Positions 1 to 7,336 of a stretch of 12,500 nt of DNA are shown in pieces. The translations under genes and the position numbers were made by a program. Source of the DNA: Cristatella mucedo (Eukaryota > Bryozoa > Phylactolaemata > Cristatellidae); contig WPIO01000196.1 in the NCBI GenBank assembly GCA_009760855.2, forward strand, positions 15,001-27,500, read 5' to 3'. Position 1 is the stretch's first letter; every line of letters starts with the position of its first letter. The notes below the pieces were generated by a model. The model was not told the origin of the DNA. It worked only from the letters and a program-made list of their open reading frames with translations, and made no database searches.

Positions 1-124
1 ATGCTTTTTCTTGACCGTTGGCATACATCTTTCACACGACCTTGCTGCACCACTTCGCCTAACAAACAGAAACATAGCAAAATTCTCACTTTGATCCACG
101 TGGCCTGCCGTGGCTTGGCTACTT

Positions 125-278
125 GATAATAATAATACAATTCATTTGTATAGCACCCTAAGAGAACTTAATCTCTATTCAGGCGCTTCACATACGCCAC
201 GGGGCTCGAGCCCCCCCCCCCCCCCCCCCGACCTCGGCCTCACCTTGGGTCGGGTCGAGCACCCTACTGGGCCAAACC
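125..278 (-). mobile_element. tRNA-derived SINE, family A, copy 1
   Basis: Read on the reverse strand, this is a short retroposon with a tRNA-like head joined directly to a LINE-like tail. The head has an A-box-like stretch (TGGCCCAGTAGGG, complement of 262-274) and a B-box-like GGGCTCGAGCCC (202-213), the internal promoter elements of RNA polymerase III. The tail AAGCGCCTGAATAGAGATT and the end TACAAATGAATT followed by (ATT)n match the copies at 11821 and 12227, and resemble the 3' end of the LINE at 10211. A 19-base C run (G on the SINE strand) lies just ahead of the B box, where other copies have a short GTGGG. It encodes no protein and would depend on LINE enzymes in trans. No convincing target-site duplication was found. 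Confidence 0.82.
211..229. repeat. Poly-C tract (19 C)
   Basis: An uninterrupted run of 19 C lies inside SINE A copy 1. On the SINE strand it is poly-G between the variable region and the B box. It looks like expansion of a short G run present in the other copies. Exact length is uncertain because homopolymers are error-prone in sequencing. Confidence 0.9.
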
Positions 279-476
279 TTTGCTAGGTCTGTCAGTCAGT
301 TACTGAGTCTGGCCAGTCAGCGACGTAACGCTCACAGTGAAGCATTAACTTCATACTTCATAGCTGATGCATCAGTATCAGCCTCCCTCGTCCCCTCAGG
401 TCCTTAGTGTGGTCATGCGAACTGGAGCTGTATACGTTATTAGCACTAATCAACTGATCAGCTTCCGTTTTTGCAC

Positions 477-546
477 ATGCGAAGTGCCTAGACGGAGATC
501 TAGTTCTATTAGGGTGCTACACAATTGTTCAATTACTATACCTCAT
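477..546 (+). mobile_element. Orphan SINE/LINE 3' tail (hairpin plus ATT-rich end)
   Basis: The stretch GAAGTGCCTAGACGGAGAT followed by CTAGTTCTATTAGGGTGCTAC aligns with the tail of the family A SINEs and the LINE. Shared order: AAGYGCCTAGA, GAGAT, AGTTCT, then the complementary GGYGCT arm and an ATTACTAT end. No tRNA head or reverse-transcriptase sequence is visible upstream. It is closest to the other orphan tail at 11632, sharing TGCGAARTGCCTAGAYGGAG. It could be a severely 5'-truncated LINE or SINE copy, or a third related family. Confidence 0.6.
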
Positions 547-770
547 TACAAGCATCTTATCTCGACTGGCATTACAAATCAAATTTCTCCTCTAGACAGC
601 TTAGACGTTTACGAAGCAGCCTGGACACTTTTCGTTACCCATGAAATATAGGTCAAGGTAGACTTGACGAATACTGTAGATAGTATCACATGACGCCTAT
701 GGATGCACACGTGCAGCACACACTTACGCACTGTTGATACATTATTACTATTAAAACTAAGAATAATATG
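547..770. other. No recognisable feature
   Basis: AT-rich spacer with no open frame resembling a known protein. The AATAATATGCACTT near 762-775 resembles the reverse-strand LINE tail and may mark the 3' limit of the old LINE copy that follows. Confidence 0.4.
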
Positions 771-1008
771 CACTTATATTAAATATTTTCACTGGCTGTT
801 TGCAAGCAGCATGTCAAATGATTAGTGGTAATAATATGCACAATTAATGGCACAGACGAGCATTTAGAAAAATATTCCTGTGGACCAAGCATAAAGTAAC
901 AGAATAGAGTGTTTCCGTTGCATTTTAAACGTCATTAAGTCAGAAGATGTCGCGATCTCAGAGAGTTGGGTAAATAGGAAATGAAGGCACGGTCTCCGAG
1001 TACTTGAG
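771..1008 (-). mobile_element. Old LINE 3' end, copy 1 (L2/CR1-like)
   Basis: This is a diverged copy of the LINE 3' region also seen at 4886-5294 (reverse) and 10211-10746 (forward). On the reverse strand GDRAFIS can be read near 1001-981; GDRAF is shared with the copy at 10211 and is typical of the C-terminal domain of L2/CR1/Jockey-type LINE proteins. The nucleotide stretch 910-960 (GTGTTTCC, TTTTAAACGTCATTAAGTCAG) aligns with 5145-5190 of copy 2. Stops interrupt the frame, and the terminal hairpin is not recognisable. Coding relics may extend to about 1035. This is the most decayed of the three copies. Confidence 0.55.
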
Positions 1009-1270
1009 GGCAGTTGAGGCACAACTAATCGACCAGTCGGAAGAGCTGTTGGCGCCCGGTGAAGCTGTTGATGCCCGGAGGATTTCCAAGGATGCCCAGA
1101 GGAGCTGGTGATTTCCGGAGGTGCTGAGGGAAGGCCAGAAGAGTAAGTAATTCAGATAATTAAGCCGGAATGAGATCATCATTTTGATCTAAAAGTGAAT
1201 GGACGAACCGCGATTTCTTGCGACAGCTACAAAGTGCACACACAAAAGCATAGTTGCTGAGTCTTACAAG

Positions 1271-1271
<1 letters not shown>

Positions 1272-1313
<42 letters not shown>
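1272..1313. repeat. (CT)n microsatellite
   Basis: About 21 perfect CT dinucleotides. Serine/leucine-rich and arginine/glutamate-rich open frames across it on the two strands come from the repeat and are not genes. Confidence 0.95.
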
Positions 1314-1315
<2 letters not shown>

Positions 1316-1483
1316 TCTGGAAAGAAGACCTGCGCGCACGGCATTAAACAAGTCTACACGGTATGCCACAAATGCTTCAACTAGCGTGGATGGATCATCA
1401 ACTCATCAACAAACGCCGAATCATTCTCTACTGCGCTACACAAAAAAACCTGTTCATTCTGCCAGCTACTCGTCTCTTCATCA

Positions 1484-1518
1484 CTGCCGCTGCTGCCGCT
1501 GCTGCTGCCGCTGCTGCT
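1484..1518. repeat. CTG/CCG trinucleotide tract
   Basis: An imperfect (CYG)n triplet run of about 35 bases. It lies inside a reverse-strand open frame (1689-1381) that reads serine/glycine-rich. That frame begins at TTG rather than ATG and matches no protein I recognise, so I annotate only the repeat. Confidence 0.8.
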
Positions 1519-1686
1519 TAGCAACAGCGAGTTTCTGCATAACAACTCACCGCTACTGCCCTTGCTGAGCGAACCCAGAAATGCCGCACCGCACTCGGGT
1601 AGCGCCAGGTCAGACCGGGTCGCTCTATGCGGCACTACTCGGGGAAAAAACTGTCTAAAACCTTTCTGCGCATCTTCAGAACCACT

Positions 1687-1745
1687 CAATATAATATATA
1701 TATATAAATATATATATATATAATAGTAAATATAAATAAATAAAT
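1687..1745. repeat. AT-rich (TA)n/(AAAT)n tract
   Basis: Alternating TA blocks with near-palindromic symmetry, followed by an AAAT-type repeat ending near 1745. It could extrude or unwind easily. No gene association is visible. Confidence 0.85.
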
Positions 1746-2422
1746 AGCTTCACTGGAAGGACGCAGAAAGAAGTGCACGGCAAACGCTGGCGAACACCCT
1801 GCGGTCCCGCCGGGTCTCGCGGGGCGCACGACGTCACGAGTCTGGAGTGCAAGGGTTCAGGAACAGTTCATACCGCATATAACAAAGAGAGGAGCGTCTG
1901 CGTCAGCATCAAGCTTAAGGTCGCTTAGCAGCCAACTGATGTACCGCGAGCAAAGTGAAGCGTGAGACAGCCAGGCCACACGGTGCCCAAGAGATCACTG
2001 TGGGCAGAACATGGATTCGCTGTCTCAAAGTACCCCTCCCACTGCAGCCGGAATAAGGCGTTTTTTCTTCCTCCGCCAACGCGTGAGCGGACAACGCTGC
2101 GCCAGGTGACGTCGCGTGAGCTCCGACTATCTTGCGGCTGCAGGGGGGGCCTCGGATATTTAAGGTGCCAAAAGTTTTGTTCTGGAAAAATATTTAATTT
2201 GAAAGTATTTTCAACTGCAATACGTAACTAAATGTTTGGCTCGCGCGACGATCTCACTGACAAATAAAAAAATATTTCTAAATGAATCTATATTCGGTAT
2301 TATGTACGCACTTCCTTTATTTTTAGAGTGCTGATCAGAAATGTATTGTTCGGAATTTGAATCCGGTTGTGCCGAAATTGAGATAAACAAGCGTATGAGA
2401 GAAAACGCATTGACGAAGCAAT
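1746..2422. other. Unassigned, moderately GC-rich stretch
   Basis: I recognise no protein, RNA gene or repeat family here. 1795-1850 is CpG-rich and contains ACGACGTCACG, close to a CRE; 2105-2116 has a second TGACGTC. Short open frames on both strands lack family features. The right part (from about 2155) becomes AT-rich. Confidence 0.4.
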
Positions 2423-2603
2423 GATAAATAATAATAGCTGATTTAGCAACCTCTTTTGTATAGCGGCAGAAGAGCCTCAAAGGCCGTCACCACCACTTGC
2501 AGAGGTAATACAGAATCGCGCAGCGAAGGATTCGATCCCACGACCTCGCGACCTCGGTCGTCATGAGCAAACGCCTTACCTAGTGGGCCACCATGGCCCA
2601 CTA
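2423..2603 (-). mobile_element. tRNA-derived SINE, family B, copy 1
   Basis: On the reverse strand the element begins with a tRNA-like head (CCCACTAGGTAAGGCG, A-box region). A B-box-like GGATCGAATCC (complement of 2528-2538) follows, then a body of about 100 bp, and it ends GGCTCTTCTGCCGCTATACA, AAAGAGG and an ATT-rich tail. It aligns along nearly its whole length with 4348-4502. Shared blocks include CACTAGGTAAGGCG, GAGGTCGYG, TATTACC.CTGCAAG and GGCTCTTCTG.CGCTATACA. The body and tail differ from family A, so it is a separate family. No clear flanking duplication was found. Confidence 0.8.
2581..2603. repeat. 10-bp perfect inverted repeat at SINE B head
   Basis: TAGTGGGCCA and TGGCCCACTA are exact reverse complements separated by CCA. 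The structure covers the 5' end and A-box region of SINE B copy 1. It is either a local rearrangement of the tRNA-like head or part of its original fold. Confidence 0.85.
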
Positions 2604-2656
2604 ATGGGTCGATTCATGCCACCTTTACCATTTACCTTTACTTTATCATCCACCAC

Positions 2657-2682
2657 TATTATTATTATTATCATTATTATCA
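2657..2682. repeat. (ATT)n microsatellite
   Basis: A run of ATT triplets with two ATC interruptions, flanked by ATCATCCA on both sides. It may be the remains of a retroposon tail, but nothing upstream identifies one. Confidence 0.8.
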
Positions 2683-2783
2683 TCCATCACCTTTAAGTAC
2701 TTCCATCGGAATCGGATTCCAGTGCGCCGCCAAAAGCCAAAGGAAGTCTGAAGGAGACCACAGTGGAAGCAACACGCAACGAC

Positions 2784-2801
2784 GAGCGAGCGAGCGAGCG
2801 A
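2784..2801. repeat. (GAGC)n microsatellite
   Basis: Four and a half tandem copies of GAGC/GCGA. Confidence 0.85.
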
Positions 2802-3084
2802 AAGGAAGGAAAATACTCAGCAAATAAATAGCGGCGCAACTTCCTCACAAAGAAAAGGAAGAGGCTGCTCGAGGCTCAGATTGATTGATTGCTGTTAGCT
2901 TTTGCTCTAACTATTTCTGACACAGTGTGCGCCAATTAATAAAAGCCGTGCTGCTAGAGGTTACTGCTCCTTATATAGAGGTAGCTGCTTCCTATAGCGA
3001 CCCCACCCCCATCTCGGGCAGAAAGTACACTCGTCGGTGTGTGTATCGACATTGTGAAACTTAGAGCTGTCCAAGTAAAATATT

Positions 3085-3360
3085 GAAAATTTCTCAGATG
3101 AAAATAAAAATAAAACCGTCGATTCAACGCGGAATTCCATCCCTAAGACGCTTCCAAATGGAGAAATGATGACTCGCAGACGATCTTCGAAATCGTTCGA
3201 TACGAATCGAGACAATTTCGTTACTGTATATTTCGAAGGGCAGGATACGCGTATGCCATTTCTGTTGCAAGTTGTTTGGTGGAACAAAAATGAGACGAGC
3301 ATGTACAAGTTTCAGCAGCTGGCCGTACTCGAGTATAACCCTTGAGAAGCAGGAGAACTC
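3085..3360 (+). pseudogene. hAT transposase remnant, N-terminal part (tentative)
   Basis: Low-confidence upstream extension of the hAT transposase relic that is clear from 3425 on. LPNGEMMTR (3151-3177) resembles the LPNGE..R segment at the start of the TTF-type zinc-finger region of ZMYM1-like hAT transposases. A decayed stretch follows in place of the usual 'WL.YS...FCF.C' block. SSWPYSSITLEKQENS (about 3316-3363) loosely fits the 'W....L..HE.S' block that closes this domain. The zinc-binding cysteines and histidines are not convincingly preserved. Order and spacing relative to the next segment fit the family. Confidence 0.4.
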
Positions 3361-3398
3361 AAAGTACAGAGTACAAAGTACAGAGTACAAAGTACAGA
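3361..3398. repeat. 14-bp tandem repeat
   Basis: AAAGTACAGAGTAC is present twice in full plus 10 bases (2.7 copies). It interrupts the hAT relic between its zinc-finger-like and next segments and is probably a local expansion after the element died. Confidence 0.92.
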
Positions 3399-3424
3399 TG
3401 GCAGCACATGAGTGACTAAAAATG

Positions 3425-4347
3425 GAGGTCAAGCTACGTCTTAAAACCGGTTAAAGTCTTGACAAACAGGCGCTAGAGTTAGTGGAGAAAGGCTCGTTAG
3501 TGCACCGTGTTAAAACGTCTTGCAGCAACAGTACTATTTTTAGAAGAGAAGAATATGGCCGTTCATGATAATTGGGATGGGCTCTACGCACGTGGATATG
3601 GCCGTTTTTTCGGCGAAGTTCAACTACTTGCAAGGTTCTATAAAAAAATAACCAAACTCTTACGGTGCATTCAGAATGCAGAAGCAGTGGTCCATTAACT
3701 CGGGGCCTGAGAGTCAAAAAATGAATTTTTCAGTCTCATTTATTATCGCATTTTGGAATAGATTGCATATCGCTCGAAGGGTACTAAGCACTACAGTGTC
3801 GTACTGGATTTCGCGCCGACGGATTATCGCCGACCAGGAGCAGAACGCTGACCACGATCCTTCATTTCGTGGAACTCCAAAAAGAACAAGGCAGCGATCA
3901 TGAGAGTACTTTGTGGGGTTTCTGATAGAGGCTGATATAATGGAGCCGTACTTTTTGAGCCAATTATTTTTTAGACAAGCCCGCTCACTTTGGGCTGAAC
4001 TTGGCGGGCTTCAGAGGCCAACCGTATCGTAATGGCAGAGATGTGACGGCAAATGTTCCTTTTCGTGTTCAAGCAAGACTTTTAAAGATGAACCCAGGAG
4101 CATTCTATCAATACTTACCTTACACCGATCACGATCTTAACCCCGTTGTCTGCTGTGCAGCAAGTTCGTCGGTAACAGCCATATCATCCATCTTTGATTG
4201 CTTGCTCGAACTGCATTCATTCTTTGAGACATTAACTTCTAGATGGAACGCTTCGAAAGAATTCTGCTTTATTACAGTGAAAAATCCACCGGATACTAAT
4301 GCGGAAAGCTAAGTTTCAAGTGTCAAGACGCTTCGATCTTAAGCCAC
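3425..4347 (+). pseudogene. hAT (ZMYM1-like) transposase remnant, central part
   Basis: Relic of a cut-and-paste DNA transposase, readable only by changing frame. In order: VKLRLKTG (3428-3451), a stop at 3452, then SLDKQALELVEKG; LKRLAATVLFLEEKN and FFGEVQLLARF (3510-3650), the family's 'LKRL...FL....LA' and 'G.F.....LL..F' blocks; HYSVVLDFAPTD (3789-3824), the first RNase H-like strand; LHFVELQKEQ (3860-3889); EYFVGF (3904-3921); GLNLAGFRGQPYRNG (3992-4036), the 'RGQ.YDNG' motif; VQARLLKMNPGAF; LNPVV (4136-4150); and HSFFETLTSRW (4214-4246) with the conserved RW pair. In YRNG an Arg replaces the Asp expected in YDNG, thought to be catalytic. Frameshifts include a duplicated AG at 3903-3906. 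The segment ends at the SINE B insertion. Confidence 0.85.
4339..4347. repeat. Target-site duplication, left copy (SINE B copy 2)
   Basis: TTAAGCCAC here is repeated exactly at 4503-4511, on the other side of the SINE. Keeping one copy and dropping the SINE joins the two hAT segments so that a family-like 'LR......IH' segment reads through. Confidence 0.75.
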
Positions 4348-4502
4348 TAGGTAAGGCGGTTGCTTTTCATGACCTCGGTCCCGAGGTCGCGGGTTCAGAT
4401 CTTGCTGTGGGCGATCCTTTATTACCGCTGCAAGCGGTTGGGATAGCCGTAAAGGCTCTTCTGGCGCTATACACAAGAGGCTGTTGAATTGGCTAGTATT
4501 TT
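4348..4502 (+). mobile_element. tRNA-derived SINE, family B, copy 2 (inserted in hAT relic)
   Basis: It starts TAGGTAAGGCGG in the A-box region and carries a B-box-like GGTTCAGATC at 4392-4401. The body includes TTATTACCGCTGCAAGCGG, and the end reads GGCTCTTCTGGCGCTATACA, CAAGAGG and a T-rich tail. It aligns with the reverse-strand copy at 2423-2603. The head appears truncated by a few bases relative to copy 1. CCACTAGG spans the border, so the exact left end is uncertain by about 5 bases. It is flanked by a 9-bp direct repeat, as expected for target-primed reverse transcription. It is a non-coding Pol III-type element and younger than the hAT copy it interrupts. Confidence 0.85.
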
Positions 4503-4885
4503 TTAAGCCACGGACATTCATACAGGCTCTGTAGCGTTCGCGATGCTTCTATGGGTAAAGATTTCAAAGCTCGAAACTCTAAGGCGAACGCGTTAGCAGA
4601 CGACATTGCATCAACATCCCCCTCGTGCTTTGCTTTGACAATAGAGCACGAGATCTGCTAGTTTATATCAATAAGGTCAGAAAAATACATTGGTAAGAAA
4701 ACATTCAAATTGGCGTCGCCTATTGGAGCACATCAGAGCCACGAAGTGTTGCTATGCAGCGATCACAAACGCGACACTTTCTTCTCGTCGGCATTGCGCT
4801 CTGTCCCAACTCAAAGGTCTGTCAAAGGCCGGCGTGGCAGCATCTAGCAACTAGACGTAGCAGAGGAGATGCCAGCAGAAAAGTG
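4503..4885 (+). pseudogene. hAT transposase remnant, segment between the two insertions
   Basis: Continuation of the transposase after the SINE. DIHTGSVAF (4513-4539) and SKANALADDIAST (4584-4622) fit the 'eIh.AL....k.eA.sLA..i' region of ZMYM1-like hAT proteins. After a frame change, RDLLVYINKVRK (4649-4684) fits the 'W.dlL..INKVSK' block. VAEEMPAEK (4857-4883) fits the 'lAeEm...' block that normally precedes a basic RRRKR stretch. 4700-4855 is too decayed to align by eye. An in-phase stop, frame changes and missing conserved residues show it is dead. The segment ends where the reverse-strand LINE begins, with AAAGTG (4880-4885) as the flanking repeat. Confidence 0.7.
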
Positions 4886-5294
4886 TATATAATTATAATA
4901 ATGCACTTAATAAAGCGCCCTCAGAGAACTCGATCTCTTTCTAGGCGCTTTACATTTGCTGCAAAGGGAAACGCGATTGAATCGTGAGTAATATCATGCT
5001 TGATAAACATCATGAATAATATGGCTAGGGGTAATATGCACAGGGTCAGCGTGCAAATGTGGTCAGTGGCAGCATGCACAGTGTCGGCACGCATAAGCAC
5101 ATGAAGGACGAATCACAGGGACCCACTAAATGCTGTCCTAAATAGGTGTTTTCAAGTTCTTTTTAAATGCGGTCAAGTCAGGAGACGTTCTGATGCAAGT
5201 CGGGAGGGAGTTCCAGGCTTTGGGAGCATGTGCCACGCCAGTTTGGATGCGAAGATTGAGAGACGACCCTCTCATCAATGTTTCGTATAAGTTC
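4886..5294 (-). mobile_element. LINE 3' end, copy 2 (L2/CR1-like), inserted in hAT relic
   Basis: A 5'-truncated non-LTR retrotransposon of about 410 bp. On the reverse strand it encodes the extreme C-terminus of the LINE protein: LNLRIQTGVAHAPKAWNSLP, then TCIRTSPDLTAFKKNLKT and a stop. APK.WNSLP and the lysine-rich FKK.LKT end are typical of L2/CR1/Jockey-type ORF2 proteins. The 3' UTR of about 250 bp matches 10490-10746 closely. It includes repeated GTGCATGCTGCCAC-type motifs, the terminal hairpin (4912-4952) and a GTGCATTATTATAATT tail. AAAGTG occurs at both edges (4880-4885 and 5295-5300), a likely short target-site duplication. It inserted antisense into the hAT gene. Confidence 0.88.
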
Positions 5295-5967
5295 AAAGTG
5301 CAGCGTCTTTGTTCGCGAAATCGACGTCGCTCCTGTCGTTCCTTGGCGTGCGGTTGGCCACGTTGAGCGTAGACTTACATCTTCGCATTCATCTTCTGCA
5401 ACATTACTTGGCTGAAACGCTGGGAAAGTCGCAAGCTACTGGAACGTTGTGCAATTGTGTCCACTTATTGCTTAACCGACAGCACATTGGTTCGCCTATG
5501 CCGAAGGCGAAGTCATAGCGCACATCGATATGACGAAGCTGGCAGATCAGCTTCAGTCATTTTTCGCATTTACTCCCACCCGACTTCCGGGAGAGTCCGC
5601 GATGGGGTGAATTATATTCTAAAATCCGACCTCACAGAGATTTTCCCGAATGCGATGTCCCTTTACGAATCATCCTTTCAATGTCTGTCTGTCATCGTTG
5701 CAAGCGGCGAGTGAGTGCAGTTTCTCTCAATTGAAGCTCACGAAATCCGATTTGCGCTCAACAATGGCGAAGGAGAGGCTTTGTGAATTATCAATGACAT
5801 CCATGAAACATGAATCAAGTACTGAGCTTGATTATTCTAAGTTTATCAGAGCTTTCGAGAGCCGCAAAGTGAGCCGCAGAGTGATTCCTCTTTTTAGGGA
5901 AAAATTAAGTGACATAAACTATTCAACTCTTATTTTTTATTTGTTTCAGTTGTTATATAAACATTAA
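5295..5967 (+). pseudogene. hAT transposase remnant, C-terminal part with dimerisation domain
   Basis: After the LINE, short basic stretches around 5303-5340 fit the family's RRRK region, and IDMTKLADQLQSF (5526-5564) fits the 'DID...L..EL' block. VNYILKSDLTEIFPN (5608-5652) leads into the hAT C-terminal dimerisation domain: SFSQLKLTKSDLRSTM and ERLCELSM, then LDYSKFIRAFESRK (5827-5868). The family's usual wording is 'ERSFSKLKLIK..LRSTM..ERL' and 'DY...I..FA..KARR'. Three frame changes occur within 60 bases: two extra bases near 5664, a third copy of TGTC (5682-5693) and a doubled GAGT (5709-5716). The Glu of GE.SFS, matching the expected catalytic Glu position, remains. A stop follows at 5965. 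Confidence 0.88.
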
Positions 5968-6068
5968 CTACGAACGGGAAAATAAACTATCAACTTCGAA
6001 TGCAGTGGGCACAGAACCCTAAAGTGTAGTGGGCCTCCAAAATTTAGGCTCTGGCTACATGTCTCTGA
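5968..6068 (+). mobile_element. Possible 3' non-coding end of the hAT element
   Basis: After the stop codon, GTAGTGGGCCTCCAAAATTTAG and GGCTACATGTCTCTG resemble the GGGCC-rich 3' end and 'GCTACG..(C)TG' terminus seen in many ZMYM1-type hAT elements. I could not find a matching inverted repeat upstream of 3085 or an 8-bp target duplication, so the end is a guess. Confidence 0.35.
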
Positions 6069-6833
6069 GATGAACTTCGCATTTCTTTTGCTTTGGAATC
6101 TTTCGTATTTGTGATTTATTAAAGATGATTAAAGTACTTGGCCCGTAATTACGCTATAGCTGCTCGTACACTGTGTGAGTTAAGCTGCCACGAAAGGACA
6201 ACGAAGGCGAAGTCGATAACGTTCGACCAACGTTTAATAATTGCACTAAAAATAAATAATTATATATAATATATAATAAATAATTGCACTATAACTGCAC
6301 TTTAATAATTGCACTTTTACTTACTTTTCACTGAAGAATTACCCGCAGCACAGCCTAAACCTTCCTCACCAAAGCTTCAGGAATTTTGCCTGTCTCGTCT
6401 CTTCGCTAGAAAGTTAATTGGAAGGGGTAAAGAGAGTGACCATTGCTAAAAAAATTGTAATAAGGCTGCAAAAAATATATAGTAGAGGTGAGTGCAGGTC
6501 TGAGAGAATAACAGCGAAGTTTGCTTGGAGGTTCCGATGTGCGAGAGAGCGATTAACGTAAGACTCGGTGTTACAGCCTGTCACTGGCTCAGGCTGCGCT
6601 AAGACTAAGCTTCGAGACGCCGAACGTATGGCAATCATTGACAAGCTCTGCTCCGGTGTCAGCTTAATGTGCTGTACTGCGATGGTCTGTCGGCACCGCC
6701 GACAGCAATCCCATGCGTGATGAATGTAATAGCTGTTAAAAACTTCACGTGCGGCTTCCACGTCCGGTCAGAACGAGGCTGAAAACGCAGCGCTCCTAGC
6801 GGCGGTAGTCTCAGCCAATGCGCAACGATTACT
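6069..6833. other. Unassigned AT-rich stretch with short direct repeats
   Basis: No protein or element is recognised. The motif AATAATTGCACT occurs three times (6236-6247, 6279-6290, 6304-6315) around an AT-rich near-palindromic block (6250-6282). Short reverse-strand frames at 6414-6761 have no family features. Confidence 0.5.
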
Positions 6834-6861
6834 GGGGGGGGGGGGCAGGGGCAGGGCGGGG
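6834..6861 (+). repeat. G-rich tract, possible G-quadruplex
   Basis: Twelve consecutive G are followed by GGGG, GGG and GGGG runs separated by CA or C. Four G runs with 1-2 base loops meet the usual quadruplex pattern on the + strand. Whether it folds in vivo is unknown. Confidence 0.75.
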
Positions 6862-7336
6862 CGCCTGAACCCGGTTGCATCGAAAGCAACTTGTAGGTGA
6901 GGCGGCACCACTGCGCACTGGTATGCCGAAAGTAGCTGTAATGCGGCGGCGTCGCTCGCACCTTAACATAAAAAGTCCGCGTAGACAAGCGTATCCTGGC
7001 AGCCGTGTAGGGTTACAGGCGTTCAACAGCGGCGATCTCGTAGGCTCCACGGCTCCACGGCCCAGAGCCGCCAATCAGCTCAAATGCCAGTGCCGAGTCT
7101 GGAGTTCCAACTGACCGCCCATCTCACGGCGTCGGGGGTTTCATGCGGCGCGTCGGCCATAGATTATCGCTTCGTCAGCCCATAGTCCTGGAACAGTCCT
7201 GGAAGCGCGAATGACGATCGCATAGTTAATTATCAGTCATTATCTGGCCAGCTAAGCCGGCGCCGCCTTTTTCAACTGCGCTCCTTAGTCATACCGCCAT
7301 CAGATCGCTGACGCTTCGTAACCTCTGAAAGTAAAG
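6862..7336. other. Unassigned stretch before the heptamer array
   Basis: GC-rich with no recognised gene. CAGTCCTGGAA-like repeats occur near 7180-7205. CAGATCGCTG at 7301-7310 is close to the reverse complement of the array unit that starts 27 bases later. Confidence 0.4.

Noticed and set aside
367-651. 94-codon forward frame
   Set aside because: It overlaps the orphan tail, shows no domain, and looks like random open sequence.
1160-1568. Small proteins spanning the CT repeat
   Set aside because: Frames on both strands owe their length to the microsatellite and show no domain.
1381-1689. 102-codon reverse frame, Ser/Gly-rich
   Set aside because: It begins at TTG, its longest part is a triplet repeat, and no family is recognised. 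A coding exon cannot be excluded, but there is no positive evidence.
3124-3432. Reverse-strand frames over 2961-3432
   Set aside because: Shadows opposite the hAT relic and the 14-bp repeat; no family motif.
6829-7114. Overlapping frames on both strands
   Set aside because: They overlap each other in GC-rich DNA with no recognised motif.
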